NCBI RefSeq assembly: GCF_000816105.1
Contig: NZ_CP007140.1
Location: 744,001 to 808,000 of the forward strand
DNA from: Thermococcus guaymasensis DSM 11113
GTDB taxonomy: Archaea > Methanobacteriota_B > Thermococci > Thermococcales > Thermococcaceae
Length of the DNA stretch: 64,000 bases
Reading direction: 5' to 3'
This document shows, piece after piece, positions 32,887-41,887 of the stretch. Numbering within the stretch: the first letter of the stretch is position 1; every line of letters begins with the position of its first letter. Made by a program: the position numbers and the translations under genes. The notes beneath the pieces were generated by a model. That model was not told the DNA's origin. It worked only from the letters and a program-made list of their open reading frames with translations, and made no database searches.

Positions 32887-34014
32887 ATGGCAGTTGGAGA
32901 CAAGATAACGATTAGTGTAATTAAGGCAGACATCGGCGGCTGGCCGGGCCATTCAAGGGTTCACCCCCAACTCGTCGAGACCGCCGAGGAGGTTCTCGCC
33001 AAGGCCCAGGAGGAGGGTACCCTAATAGACTTCTACGTCGCCACCTGCGGCGACGACCTTCAGCTCATCATGACTCACAAGAAGGGCGTTGACAGCTCCG
33101 AGATACACGGCCTCGCATGGAGGACCTTCGAGGAGGCCACCAAGGTCGCAAAGGAGCTTGGCCTCTACGGAGCCGGTCAGGACCTCCTCAAAGATGCATT
33201 CAGCGGAAACGTCCGCGGAATGGGCCCGGGCGTTGCCGAGATGGAGATAACGCTGAGGAAGAGCGAGCCGGTGGTAACCTTCCACATGGACAAGACCGAG
33301 CCTGGCGCGTTTAACCTCCCGATATTCAGGATGTTCGCCGACCCGTTCAACACCGCTGGCCTCGTCATAGACCCCAAGATGCACATGGGCTTCCGCTTTG
33401 AGGTCTGGGACATACTCAAGCACAAGAGGGTTATCCTCAGCACCCCAGAGGAGCTCTACGATCTCCTCGCCCTCATAGGAGCTAAGAGCCGCTACGTAAT
33501 CAAGCGCGTCTTCCCGAAGGAGGGCCACCCAATTCCAAAGGACGAGCCGGTAGCTGTTGTAAGCACAGAGAAGCTCTACGAGATTGCAGGGGAATACGTC
33601 GGCAAGGACGATCCGGTTGCGATAGTTAGGGCCCAGAGCGGGCTCCCTGCCCTCGGAGAAGTCCTTGAGCCCTTCGCCTTCCCGCACCTCGTCAGCGGCT
33701 GGATGAGGGGAAGCCACAACGGCCCGATAATGCCCGTCCCGATGCACCAGGCCAACCCGACAAGGTTCGACGGCCCGCCGAGGGTTGTCGCTCTCGGCTG
33801 GCAGATCAGCCCAGAAGGAAAGCTCGTCGGCCCGGTTGACCTCTTCGACGACCCGGCCTTTGACTACGCCAGGCAGAAGGCCCTTGAGATTACGGATTAC
33901 ATGCGCAGACACGGCCCGTTCGAGCCCCACAGGCTCCCGCTCGAGGAAATGGAGTACACCACCCTGCCCGGCGTGCTGAAGAGGCTTGAGGAGCGCTTTG
34001 AGGACATCGAGTGA
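32887..34014 (+). CDS. fbp: Class V fructose-1,6-bisphosphate aldolase/phosphatase
   Basis: 375-residue archaeal bifunctional FBPase, the gluconeogenic enzyme that condenses triose phosphates and dephosphorylates FBP to F6P. N-terminus MAVGDKITISVIKADIGGWPGHSRVHP carries the metal-binding Asp/His set; YGAGQDLLKDAFSGNVRGMGPGVAEMEI and FADPFNTAGLVIDP are hallmark blocks. Length equals that of the T. kodakarensis enzyme. ATG 32887 is preceded by GGTGGTTGCC; a TTG two codons earlier overlaps it. Confidence 0.96.
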   Translation: MAVGDKITISVIKADIGGWPGHSRVHPQLVETAEEVLAKAQEEGTLIDFYVATCGDDLQLIMTHKKGVDSSEIHGLAWRTFEEATKVAKELGLYGAGQDLLKDAFSGNVRGMGPGVAEMEITLRKSEPVVTFHMDKTEPGAFNLPIFRMFADPFNTAGLVIDPKMHMGFRFEVWDILKHKRVILSTPEELYDLLALIGAKSRYVIKRVFPKEGHPIPKDEPVAVVSTEKLYEIAGEYVGKDDPVAIVRAQSGLPALGEVLEPFAFPHLVSGWMRGSHNGPIMPVPMHQANPTRFDGPPRVVALGWQISPEGKLVGPVDLFDDPAFDYARQKALEITDYMRRHGPFEPHRLPLEEMEYTTLPGVLKRLEERFEDIE

Positions 34015-34117
34015 TTCCTTTCTCTCTTTCTCGGTTTTGCCAGTTCTGGAGCGCTATTGTGGCCAGAATTGCTAAAAGTTTTTATAATTTTCCGCCCAAA
34101 TATCTTGCTGGAATAAT

Positions 34118-34165
34118 CGGAAGCCTTAAATATTCTTCATTAAACAGCTAACACCCGGAGTGATA
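34118..34165 (+). promoter_or_regulatory. gor promoter with TGM operator downstream of TATA
   Basis: CCTTAAATATT (about 34124-34134) is a TATA candidate; TAACAC-CCGGA-GTGATA at 34149-34165 is one mismatch from the TGM consensus. Here the motif is downstream of the TATA box, the placement linked to repression of glycolytic genes by Tgr when sugars are absent. The fbp-gor gap also holds TTCTGG/CCAGAA (about 34045-34070), a possible fbp terminator. Confidence 0.7.
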
Positions 34166-34181
34166 CAAAGGGGTGAGGCGT

Positions 34182-36140
34182 ATGAAGTTCACAGTTCTCA
34201 GGATCAACCTGGACGAAAAAAAAGTAGAGAACGAAGAGCTTGAGAAGGACGGAGTGTACGGCATTATCGACTACGGTATCGAGCTCCACGAAAGTCTTGA
34301 GACCCACTCCATCGACCCCTACGACCCCAAGAACGTCGTCGTAATGGGCATGGGGCCGTTTTCGGGATCAACTTTGCCCGGCGCCCACAGGCTCATGTTC
34401 TTCTTCCGCTCGCCACTCTACGGAACGCTGTTCCCCTCTGCAATGGGTGGAGCAGCCTACGCCTTCAAGAACGTCGGCGTTGACTTCGTGACCTTCGAGG
34501 GCAAGGCCGAGAAGCCCGTCGTGGTTCTCCTCTACAACGACGGCGAGAACATTAAAGTTGAGCTCCATGAGATTGAACTGGACAAGGTCATCGGGATATG
34601 GAGGAACTACAAGGGTGAGGAGGGCGTTTATGCGCTCACCCAGTACCTCATAGACACCTTCGGGGAGCGCTTTGACTTTGAGTACAGGATAGCGGTCGTC
34701 GGTCCCGCCGCGCTGAACACCAACTACGGTGCGATATTCTCCCAGGCCCTCAGAAAGGGAGAGAGGCTCGTTGGCAGCGAGGACTGGGCCGCGAGGGGCG
34801 GTTCGGGAAGCGTTCTGCTCAGGGCGCACAACGTTATAGGAATAATCTTTGGCGGAAAGCCGAGGAAGAGGAAATTCCCGGGCGAGGACATCTCGAACTT
34901 CAGGACGGCGAAAGACATAGTCGAAGGTGTCCACAAGAAGCCCTACAACGAGATCATAGCCGAGAAGACCACCAAGTACCGCTTCAACCCCAAGCTCAAC
35001 ACCGGCGGAACCTTCGGCGGAAACTATCCCGCCGAGGGCGACTTCGTCCCGATACTCAACTGGCAGATGCCCTACATCCCGAAGGAGGAGCGCATAAGGA
35101 TTCACGAGAACATAATGAAGCACTACTGGGAGCCCTTCAACGAGGAGGCCATAAAGCCCAAGAACTGGACGACCTGCGGTGAGCCCTGTCCGGTCGTCTG
35201 TAAGAAGTACCGCCGCGGCCACCACGTCGAGTACGAGCCCTACGAGGCCAACGGCCCGCTCAGCGGAAGCATCAGCCTCCGCGCCAGCGACATAAGCGTC
35301 CACGCCGTTGATGCGATGGGCTTCGACGCCATTGAGTTCGGTGGAACTGCGGCGTGGGTTCTCGAACTTGTCCACCGCGGTCTGCTCAAGCCTGAGGAAG
35401 TCGGCATAAGCGGAAAGCCCGAGTTCACCAAGGAAGCACTCATCGAGCGCCCGGTAGAGGCCAGCGAGGTCAACGCGAAGCTCGTAGCCGAGCTGGCCCA
35501 CCGCGTCGCCTTCGCCGAGAACGAGATAGCGAAGATAATCGGCCTCGGCAAGAGGAAGGCGAGCGTAATCTTCGACGAGAAGTTCAAGGACAGGCTGAGC
35601 TACGGCGAGAGCTTCAAGGACTACGCGGTCTTCACCCCGCTCGGCGAGGACGGCGAGATTACGCCGACGATGTACTGGGCGATAGGCAACTACATACCGC
35701 TCCCGATTCAGGGAAGATACTGGACGTTCTACCAGTTCGGCGTCTTCCTTGAGCCTGAGGAGCTCGCCCAGAAGATAATAGCCAGCGCCCTCTGGGAGTT
35801 CTGGTACGACAACGTCGGCTGGTGCCGCTTCCACAGGGGATGGATGAAACCAGTGCTCAAGGCGCTCTTCATGGACGCCTATGGAATAAACATCGATATG
35901 GAGGAGCACGCTAAAAGGCAGATAAAGAGGCTCATCGAGTACGCGAGGAAGGCCGGTTATGTCCCGGTCTTCTGGGACTCAATGAGGGTCATAGACCTCG
36001 TTGCAGCGGGCAGTGAGGAGTTCGGAAATGAAAAGTGGGCCGAGAAGTTCAGGGTCGACAAAGTCGGAACGGCGAAGGAGTATTTGAGCAGGGTCTTAGA
36101 GGCTTACAGCGAGATTCTTGGAGTCGAGTGGAGGTTATAA
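34182..36140 (+). CDS. gor: Glyceraldehyde-3-phosphate:ferredoxin oxidoreductase
   Basis: 652-residue tungstopterin enzyme of the AOR family. It oxidises GAP directly to 3-phosphoglycerate, reducing ferredoxin, in the modified Embden-Meyerhof pathway. N-terminus MKFTVLRINLDEKKVENEEL and MGPFSGSTLPGAHRLMFFFRSPLYGTLFPSAMGG are GAPOR-specific as I remember it; the cluster cysteines are in TCGEPCPVVCKK (about residue 330). ATG 34182 follows GGGGTGAGGCGT. Electrons made here would be used by the Mbh complex encoded at the left end of the window. Confidence 0.94.
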   Translation: MKFTVLRINLDEKKVENEELEKDGVYGIIDYGIELHESLETHSIDPYDPKNVVVMGMGPFSGSTLPGAHRLMFFFRSPLYGTLFPSAMGGAAYAFKNVGVDFVTFEGKAEKPVVVLLYNDGENIKVELHEIELDKVIGIWRNYKGEEGVYALTQYLIDTFGERFDFEYRIAVVGPAALNTNYGAIFSQALRKGERLVGSEDWAARGGSGSVLLRAHNVIGIIFGGKPRKRKFPGEDISNFRTAKDIVEGVHKKPYNEIIAEKTTKYRFNPKLNTGGTFGGNYPAEGDFVPILNWQMPYIPKEERIRIHENIMKHYWEPFNEEAIKPKNWTTCGEPCPVVCKKYRRGHHVEYEPYEANGPLSGSISLRASDISVHAVDAMGFDAIEFGGTAAWVLELVHRGLLKPEEVGISGKPEFTKEALIERPVEASEVNAKLVAELAHRVAFAENEIAKIIGLGKRKASVIFDEKFKDRLSYGESFKDYAVFTPLGEDGEITPTMYWAIGNYIPLPIQGRYWTFYQFGVFLEPEELAQKIIASALWEFWYDNVGWCRFHRGWMKPVLKALFMDAYGINIDMEEHAKRQIKRLIEYARKAGYVPVFWDSMRVIDLVAAGSEEFGNEKWAEKFRVDKVGTAKEYLSRVLEAYSEILGVEWRL

Positions 36141-36163
36141 AGAAAAAAGAATCTTTCATTTCT

Positions 36164-36781
36164 TCACCTTTCCTTGTACACCGCAATTGCTAAGACTCCG
36201 ACACCAAGTATTACAAGAAGATAGACGAAGCTCATTGACGGTACTGCCCCACCCGTTTTCTGAGGCCTCTCACTAAACAGGCTAAATTTTTCTACCTGCA
36301 AAGTGGCGTTCATCATTTTAGACGTTGTCCTGACCATCAAGTAATGAACGGGTTCAATTTTTGTGGGCGTTTCAAAGGATCTAATCATGTTTCCGTTTTT
36401 CAGGGTTATCTTTCTATCAGTCAATATGAGGGTAATGTTCCTACCCCTTTCCCACTCGCCCAGAAAGAGGGTCTCTGACGGGAAAAACGCATAAACACTT
36501 CCGTTGAGATCAAAGTAAAGTGTCACTATTGGGGCGAGAGAGGGATAGTCGCCGCCAATTGGAGACACAAGGATCCCTGGGCCCCTAATGAATGTTACGT
36601 TGGCTGTACTGATGTTCAGTATCCTGATCACCATAGCCTCTCCCGACGTTAGGTTGAACTGTGTCCAGTTCTCGTCTATCATAGCTTTTATGGTAACATT
36701 GGTGTTATTCTCGCAGAGCCCGTAGCTTGACGTCATTAGCACCAATAACAAAACCAACCCGGCTAAGCTTTTTCTGTCCAT
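36164..36781 (-). CDS. Signal-peptide and C-terminally anchored protein, unknown
   Basis: 205 residues: signal sequence (LAGLVLLLVLMTSSYGLC), a predicted extracellular beta-rich domain with several NxT/NxS sequons (residues about 25-170), then a membrane helix (SFVYLLVILGVGVLAIAVY) and basic end. No family recognised. Its ATG lies inside the end of the preceding gene (19-nt overlap), so it is the last gene of a three-gene unit. Base composition is AT-richer than flanking core genes. Confidence 0.72.
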   Translation of the reverse strand: MDRKSLAGLVLLLVLMTSSYGLCENNTNVTIKAMIDENWTQFNLTSGEAMVIRILNISTANVTFIRGPGILVSPIGGDYPSLAPIVTLYFDLNGSVYAFFPSETLFLGEWERGRNITLILTDRKITLKNGNMIRSFETPTKIEPVHYLMVRTTSKMMNATLQVEKFSLFSERPQKTGGAVPSMSFVYLLVILGVGVLAIAVYKER

Positions 36782-37194
36782 TCTTTATCCCCTCCAACCC
36801 TAGCCTTAACACCATAAAGAACGAGAAGCCCAAGGAGTGCGGGCGCTGAGATGATTACAGTGGGGACGTATGAACCTGAACTAATTGTGGAAACGATGGT
36901 AAAGGCAAAAAGTCCCGCCGCAAACGTTTTCAGGGTTTCCACACTTTCAACACCGACTGCCGCGTACATTAGGGGAGCTAAAAGAGCGAACATGAGGTAA
37001 AACGATGTTATGTCATTAACAATGTAAACTATCCTAAGGGACAGCAGGGAGAGAACAAAGACAAAAGACGCTATCTTTTTTCTGGGCGTTGGTGGGACTA
37101 TAAGTGAAACTAACATCCCGGCTAAACCAAGGGCCAGAAGTAATGACCCCCTTGCAAACCCGGTTAAAATAGCAAAAAGTATATAAAAAAGCAC
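36763..37194 (-). CDS. Small polytopic membrane protein, unknown
   Basis: About 143 residues with four to five hydrophobic helices (FYILFAILTGFARGSLLLALGL, IASFVFVLSLLSL, LMFALLAPLMYAAVG, TVIISAPALLGLLVLYG). Start chosen at GTG 37194 because GGGGTGAT lies 4 nt upstream and the previous stop is at 37200; longer versions would overlap the upstream gene by 100 nt with a hydrophilic, unrelated N-terminus. Middle gene of the cassette. Confidence 0.68.
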   Translation of the reverse strand: MLFYILFAILTGFARGSLLLALGLAGMLVSLIVPPTPRKKIASFVFVLSLLSLRIVYIVNDITSFYLMFALLAPLMYAAVGVESVETLKTFAAGLFAFTIVSTISSGSYVPTVIISAPALLGLLVLYGVKARVGGDKEWTEKA

Positions 37195-37199
37195 TGAAA

Positions 37200-37988
37200 T
37201 CACCCCTTTTGAACTCCAGCTAAGCTCTGAGTTTCTGGACTTACTTTTATCATTTCGGGAAGGCCTTGTATGTTTCGTATGTTTCTGTTGTAGGTGCAAA
37301 TCTGGTGCTTAAGCTCGTTGACTTTGTAGTATGTGGAATATTTCTTAGGGAGGTAGCTCATCCCTATCACTGCGTAGTCTGAGGCGATCTTTCTGAACAC
37401 TACTAGGTACAGCTTGTACCATTCCCCATAAGCGTATGCTGCAGTAAAAACGTTCGAACTTTGAGGCACCCTGAAACCGGTGGCAAACTCTGCGTAGTCA
37501 TCGAATACAAACCACCAGCCTACAAAAGAAGGCTTAATTCCACTAACTTCCCAAACAAAGTGATGAGCCCAGTCGTTTTTCTCCCAGTATGATACAAACG
37601 TTCTGGGTATCTGAACATCGAAGCCAATACCTTCATAGCTGAATGAGACTGAATGCTGTGTAAACTTCGTTCCGCTTGTGGGCACGTGACTTGCAGGAAC
37701 TTCAGCGGCACTGCTTGGGAGAACTGCGACGTCAACATAAATGTACATTGGACCTACCCATCCACTGTTTCTATATTTTGCGTCTTCTGTAGTAATCTTA
37801 ACTGCATAATAATCATAGTTTGGATCTAGTTCTCCCGTGTCCTTGTAAAGGGCACCACTTAACTTCATTACCCTATTCTCTCCATACGAATAGTCGCTAC
37901 TGACTATCTCATGGGATGCTGAGACTGCTGGCGTTACTAAAACAATGGCCAAGCCCAACAGTACCGCAAATAAAGGCTTCCACCGCAT
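37200..37988 (-). CDS. Secreted protein of unknown function
   Basis: 262 residues with a clear signal peptide (RWKPLFAVLLGLAIVLVTPAVSA cut before SHE, written here in two parts: basic RWK, then the helix FAVLLGLAIVLV). The mature part is aromatic-rich (many Tyr/Trp) and beta-like, with DYAEFATGFRVPQSSNVFTA. No family recognised. ATG 37988 is preceded by GGGAGATG; the ATG three codons earlier is too close to that site. First gene of the cassette; a TATA box GATTTATAAAG is at about 38035-38045. Confidence 0.72.
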   Translation of the reverse strand: MRWKPLFAVLLGLAIVLVTPAVSASHEIVSSDYSYGENRVMKLSGALYKDTGELDPNYDYYAVKITTEDAKYRNSGWVGPMYIYVDVAVLPSSAAEVPASHVPTSGTKFTQHSVSFSYEGIGFDVQIPRTFVSYWEKNDWAHHFVWEVSGIKPSFVGWWFVFDDYAEFATGFRVPQSSNVFTAAYAYGEWYKLYLVVFRKIASDYAVIGMSYLPKKYSTYYKVNELKHQICTYNRNIRNIQGLPEMIKVSPETQSLAGVQKG

Positions 37989-38219
37989 GAGGTTCATCTC
38001 CCTTAAGTTTTGCAGTATTATCTATGCAATTAATCTTTATAAATCTTTCCTTTTACTATAAGTAAATATTTCTTCTTTTTTTTCGAGTATAAATTCGTTC
38101 CAATGTGGGTTTTTCTATTAGAACTGACTCGCAAAAGAAGCCAGAGTAAAAGAGTTGCATAGTCATGCAACAGCCAAACCCTTTATAATATCCATCCCGA
38201 CATCTTCTTGGGTGATATA

Positions 38220-39482
38220 ATGAGGGCTGTGGTCATAGGCTCTGGAATCGGAGGCCTTCTGACGGCTTCATTTCTCGCTAAAAACGGCTATGAGGTTACG
38301 GTTCTCGAAAAGTCCCCGAGAATCGGCGGCCGCTTCACAAATTTGAACTACAAGGGCTTCGGCCTCTCGACCGGTGCCTTCCACATGCTCCCGCACGGCG
38401 AGGACGGCCCACTGGCTCATCTCCTCAATCTCCTCGGCGCGGATGTTCAAATCGTGAACTCCCAGCCAAAGGGCATGATTTTCTACAACAGAAAAACCTT
38501 CCCCTACAAGGAAGGATGGAAGTATCTAAGTTTCCGAGAGAAAGCCAGAGCCATGAAGCTGCTGGCCGACATTAAGAGAAACAAGCTCCCAGCTGGAGAA
38601 GAGGCCGAAATGAGCGGGCGCGAATGGATTCGGGAAAAGATAGGTGACAACGAGTTCGTTGACCTCTTCATCAAAAGCTTCCTCGGCTGGGCCGACAGCG
38701 TTCTGGACGTTCCGGCTCTGGAGCTTGCCAAGGAAATCAAGGCCACCCTGAAGTGGGGCGGGCCCGGATTGATTAAGGGCGGCTGTAAGGCCCTGACCGG
38801 AGAGCTCGCGAGGATAGTAACGGAAAACGGCGGGAAGATACTCACGAGAAAGAAGGCAGTTGAGATTGATGCCGACTCAAAGAAAGTAGTCACGGCCGGC
38901 GGTGAAGAGTTCCCCTACGACGTGCTGATTTCAAACGTCGGCATAAAGGAAACCGTCGAGCTGATCGGCAGGGACAACTTCGACCGCGATTACCTGAAGA
39001 GGGTGGACTCCCTCAGGCCCAGCGAGGGGATAAAGTACAACGTCGCCCTGAAAGGTAACCAGAGGATAGGCAACACCGTCGTCTTCACCCTCGACACCGA
39101 GAGGATAAACGGTTACAACGAGCCTTCATCGCTCAGTCCCGAGCTGGCTAAAGAGGGCTACACCCTGATAATGCTCCACCACGCTTTGCAGGGCAGGAAC
39201 GTCAGGGCCGAGCGGAGGAAGGGGATAGAGGACATCTACAGAATCTTTCCGAACCTTGACGAGGAAGGAGAAATCCTGCTGATACAGACCTACCTCGACG
39301 GAAATCCAGTGAACAGGGTTGCGAGCGGTCAGGTCGTCGAAGACTTTCCGATAAGAGATGTTTACGTCGTCGGCGACGCCTACAAGCTCCCCGGCGGGAT
39401 AGAGGTTGAGGGGATAGCGCTAGGCGTGATGAGGACGCTTGAGAAACTCGGTCTTGGAAGCTTTTCTGGATGGTATTTGTGA
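38220..39482 (+). CDS. FAD-dependent oxidoreductase (phytoene desaturase/amine oxidase-like)
   Basis: 420 residues. N-terminal Rossmann FAD site VVIGSGIGGLLTASFLAKNGYEV and the following LEKSPRIGGRFTNL (GG-R motif), plus the C-terminal VYVVGDAYKLPGGIEVEGIA FAD contact, identify the COG1233 group. Related enzymes desaturate or reduce isoprenoids, for example in archaeal lipid metabolism; substrate here is unknown. ATG 38220 has GGTGAT 3 nt upstream, with TTTATAATA at about 38183 as TATA. Confidence 0.85.
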   Translation: MRAVVIGSGIGGLLTASFLAKNGYEVTVLEKSPRIGGRFTNLNYKGFGLSTGAFHMLPHGEDGPLAHLLNLLGADVQIVNSQPKGMIFYNRKTFPYKEGWKYLSFREKARAMKLLADIKRNKLPAGEEAEMSGREWIREKIGDNEFVDLFIKSFLGWADSVLDVPALELAKEIKATLKWGGPGLIKGGCKALTGELARIVTENGGKILTRKKAVEIDADSKKVVTAGGEEFPYDVLISNVGIKETVELIGRDNFDRDYLKRVDSLRPSEGIKYNVALKGNQRIGNTVVFTLDTERINGYNEPSSLSPELAKEGYTLIMLHHALQGRNVRAERRKGIEDIYRIFPNLDEEGEILLIQTYLDGNPVNRVASGQVVEDFPIRDVYVVGDAYKLPGGIEVEGIALGVMRTLEKLGLGSFSGWYL

Positions 39483-39624
39483 ATGAAAGCACTTCACCCG
39501 TTTTTCTTTACGTTCGTAAATTAAGTTTCACGTGCGTCGAACCTTTTTCAAGTGAACATCGTTGGCACCTAACGAACGTTTTTATTCTCAGACCCGGAAT
39601 TATTCATCAATGGAGGTGGATGCT

Positions 39625-40569
39625 GTGAAGAGAGTTGTCATAGCACTTGGCGGTAATGCAATCCTTCAGAGAGGTCAAAAGGGAACCTACGAGGAGCAGA
39701 TGGAGAACGTGAGGAGAACTGCCAAACAGATAGCCGATATAATCGAGAAGGGTTATGAGGTCGTCATTACCCACGGAAACGGCCCGCAGGTCGGTGCTTT
39801 ACTCCTCCACATGGACGCTGGCCAGCAGGTTCACGGCATACCAGCCCAGCCCATGGACGTTGCCGGGGCAATGACACAGGGGCAGATAGGCTACATGATT
39901 CAGCAGGCGCTGATCAACGAGCTCCGCGCTCGTGGAATAGAACGGCCTGTGGCAACGATAGTGACCCAGACGATTGTGGACAAGAACGACCCCGCTTTCC
40001 AGCATCCTAGCAAGCCGGTCGGGCCCTTCTACGACGAAGAAACAGCGAAGAGGCTCGCTAAGGAGAAGGGCTGGGTGGTCATCGAGGACGCAGGAAGGGG
40101 CTGGAGGCGCGTCGTGCCGAGTCCCGACCCCAAAGGGCATGTCGAAGCTCCAGTAATTCAAGATCTCGTCGAGAAGGGCTTCATAGTCATAGCCAGCGGC
40201 GGCGGTGGTGTTCCCGTCATCGAGGAGGACGGCCAGCTCAAGGGCGTCGAGGCCGTCATAGACAAGGACTTGGCGGGGGAGAGGCTGGCCGAGGAAGTGA
40301 ACGCGGACATCTTCATGATTCTCACCGACGTTAACGGCGCGGCCATAAACTTCGGGAAGCCCGACGAGAAGTGGCTCGAAAAGGTCACCGTCGAGGAGCT
40401 CAAGCGCTACTACGATGAGGGCCACTTCAAGAAAGGTAGCATGGGACCAAAGGTTCTCGCAGTGATCAGGTTCATTGAGTGGGGCGGCGAGAGGGCGATA
40501 ATAGCCTCGCTCGACAGAGCGGTTGAGGCCCTTGAGGGCAAGACGGGGACTCAGGTCGTTCGCCCCTGA
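39625..40569 (+). CDS. Carbamate kinase
   Basis: 314-residue amino-acid-kinase fold enzyme (ADP + carbamoyl phosphate to ATP, or carbamoyl phosphate synthesis from ammonia and CO2 as proposed for Pyrococcus). Motifs: [30 protein letters not shown], the PDPKGHVE loop, [11 protein letters not shown] and [13 protein letters not shown]. Start is GTG 39625: GGAGGTGG ends 6 nt before it, and the product length equals that of P. furiosus carbamate kinase. Upstream in-frame ATGs overlap the ribosome site. Confidence 0.93.
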   Translation: MKRVVIALGGNAILQRGQKGTYEEQMENVRRTAKQIADIIEKGYEVVITHGNGPQVGALLLHMDAGQQVHGIPAQPMDVAGAMTQGQIGYMIQQALINELRARGIERPVATIVTQTIVDKNDPAFQHPSKPVGPFYDEETAKRLAKEKGWVVIEDAGRGWRRVVPSPDPKGHVEAPVIQDLVEKGFIVIASGGGGVPVIEEDGQLKGVEAVIDKDLAGERLAEEVNADIFMILTDVNGAAINFGKPDEKWLEKVTVEELKRYYDEGHFKKGSMGPKVLAVIRFIEWGGERAIIASLDRAVEALEGKTGTQVVRP

Positions 40570-40624
40570 TCTATATTTTCTATTGCCAACTATTTAGTCT
40601 ATATGGCTGTCTATACTCTACTGC

Positions 40625-40644
40625 GGCAAGATATTTATTTTGCC
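40625..40644 (+). promoter_or_regulatory. pit promoter with GGCAA/TTGCC palindrome around TATA
   Basis: GGCAA (40625-40629) and TTGCC (40640-40644) form an inverted repeat enclosing the GATATTTATT TATA element, 28 nt before the pit ATG. A dimeric regulator here would block TBP directly, so phosphate-responsive repression is plausible but unproven. Confidence 0.45.
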
Positions 40645-40671
40645 ATCTTTAGCTGACTCCGGTGGTGATTA

Positions 40672-41883
40672 ATGGATCCATGGCTATTGATAACAATAGT
40701 TCTTGGGTTCGCTATGGCCTGGGCAATAGGTGCGAACGACGCCGCTAACTCCATGAGCACGGCCGTCGGCGCTGGTGCGATAACTCCAAAGCAGGCGGTT
40801 GTGATAGCAGGGCTCCTTGAGTTTGCCGGGGCGTACTTCTTTGGAAAGAGCGTTACCGAGACGATACGGAAGGGCATCCTCGACCCCTCTATGATAACGG
40901 ACCCGAACGTCCTCGTTTACGGCTCCGTGGCAGCGCTCCTGGCCGCAACGATTTGGCTCATCATAGCCACCAAGTTCGGTCTGCCCGTCTCTACGACACA
41001 TTCAATAGTCGGTGGAATCGCCGGCTACGGTATCGCTTACGCCGGGACGAGCATCGTTAACTGGGGCAAGATGGCTCAGGTTGTCCTCAGCTGGGTTCTC
41101 TCGCCAATAGCCGGTGCCGTAATGGCGTACATTATATTCAAGATATTCACCAAGAGCATATTCGAAGCGAAAGACCCCATCAAGAGCGCTCGGATATGGT
41201 CGCCTTTCTGGATAGGGCTGGCGTTTGTTGTGATCGGTACAATGTTCTACCTCAAGGTTCTCCACGGGAATGACATCAAGACTGGAGTAATCATGTACGG
41301 TGTCCCCCTGGGTATAGTCGTGTTTGTGATAACCTACCTCCTGATAAAGCTCCGTTTCCTGAGCAGCGATCCCTTCATAGGGGTTGAGGCAATATTCAAG
41401 AAGGCGCAGGTGGTTACCTCCGCCTACGTCGCCCTCGCTCACGGTGCCAACGACGTCGCGAACGCCATAGGGCCAGTTGCGGCGGTCTACACCGTCGCGA
41501 CCATGGGGATGGCCGGAATGAAGGTGCCCGTTCCGCGGTGGATACTCGCGCTGGGTGGACTTGGAATAGCAGTTGGTGTTGCCACCTACGGTTATAAGGT
41601 CATGGAGACCGTTGGCAAAAAGATAACCGAGCTGACGAACACCCGCGGGTTCACTATAGACTTCTCAGCGGCCACCGTTGTCTTGGTCGCAAGTTGGCTC
41701 GGGCTCCCTATCTCGACAACACACACCGTCGTTGGAGCGGTCATAGGAATAGGCCTTGCGAGAGGAGTAAAGGCAATAAACAAGGACATCGTTAGGGACA
41801 TAATAATTTCGTGGTTCGTTACCGTCCCGGTCGCCGGGTTAATCAGCGCCGTCATATTCAAGGTCTTAATGCTCGTGGGGTGA
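40672..41883 (+). CDS. pit: PiT-family inorganic phosphate transporter
   Basis: 403-residue low-affinity phosphate permease, with about 10-12 helices and the duplicated PiT signatures GANDAANSMSTAVGAG (residue about 20) and AHGANDVANAIGPVAAV (about 255), each followed by a VSTTHSIVGG / ISTTHTVVGA motif. Symport ion (Na+ or H+) cannot be told. Followed 4 nt downstream by a DUF47 gene, the standard Pit accessory pair. Confidence 0.94.
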   Translation: MDPWLLITIVLGFAMAWAIGANDAANSMSTAVGAGAITPKQAVVIAGLLEFAGAYFFGKSVTETIRKGILDPSMITDPNVLVYGSVAALLAATIWLIIATKFGLPVSTTHSIVGGIAGYGIAYAGTSIVNWGKMAQVVLSWVLSPIAGAVMAYIIFKIFTKSIFEAKDPIKSARIWSPFWIGLAFVVIGTMFYLKVLHGNDIKTGVIMYGVPLGIVVFVITYLLIKLRFLSSDPFIGVEAIFKKAQVVTSAYVALAHGANDVANAIGPVAAVYTVATMGMAGMKVPVPRWILALGGLGIAVGVATYGYKVMETVGKKITELTNTRGFTIDFSAATVVLVASWLGLPISTTHTVVGAVIGIGLARGVKAINKDIVRDIIISWFVTVPVAGLISAVIFKVLMLVG

Positions 41884-41887
41884 TTGT

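Noticed and set aside
34368-35909. Long antisense open frame (513 codons) across gor
   Set aside because: Produced by GC-biased third positions of the gor coding frame; composition is not protein-like and no promoter or ribosome site is seen.
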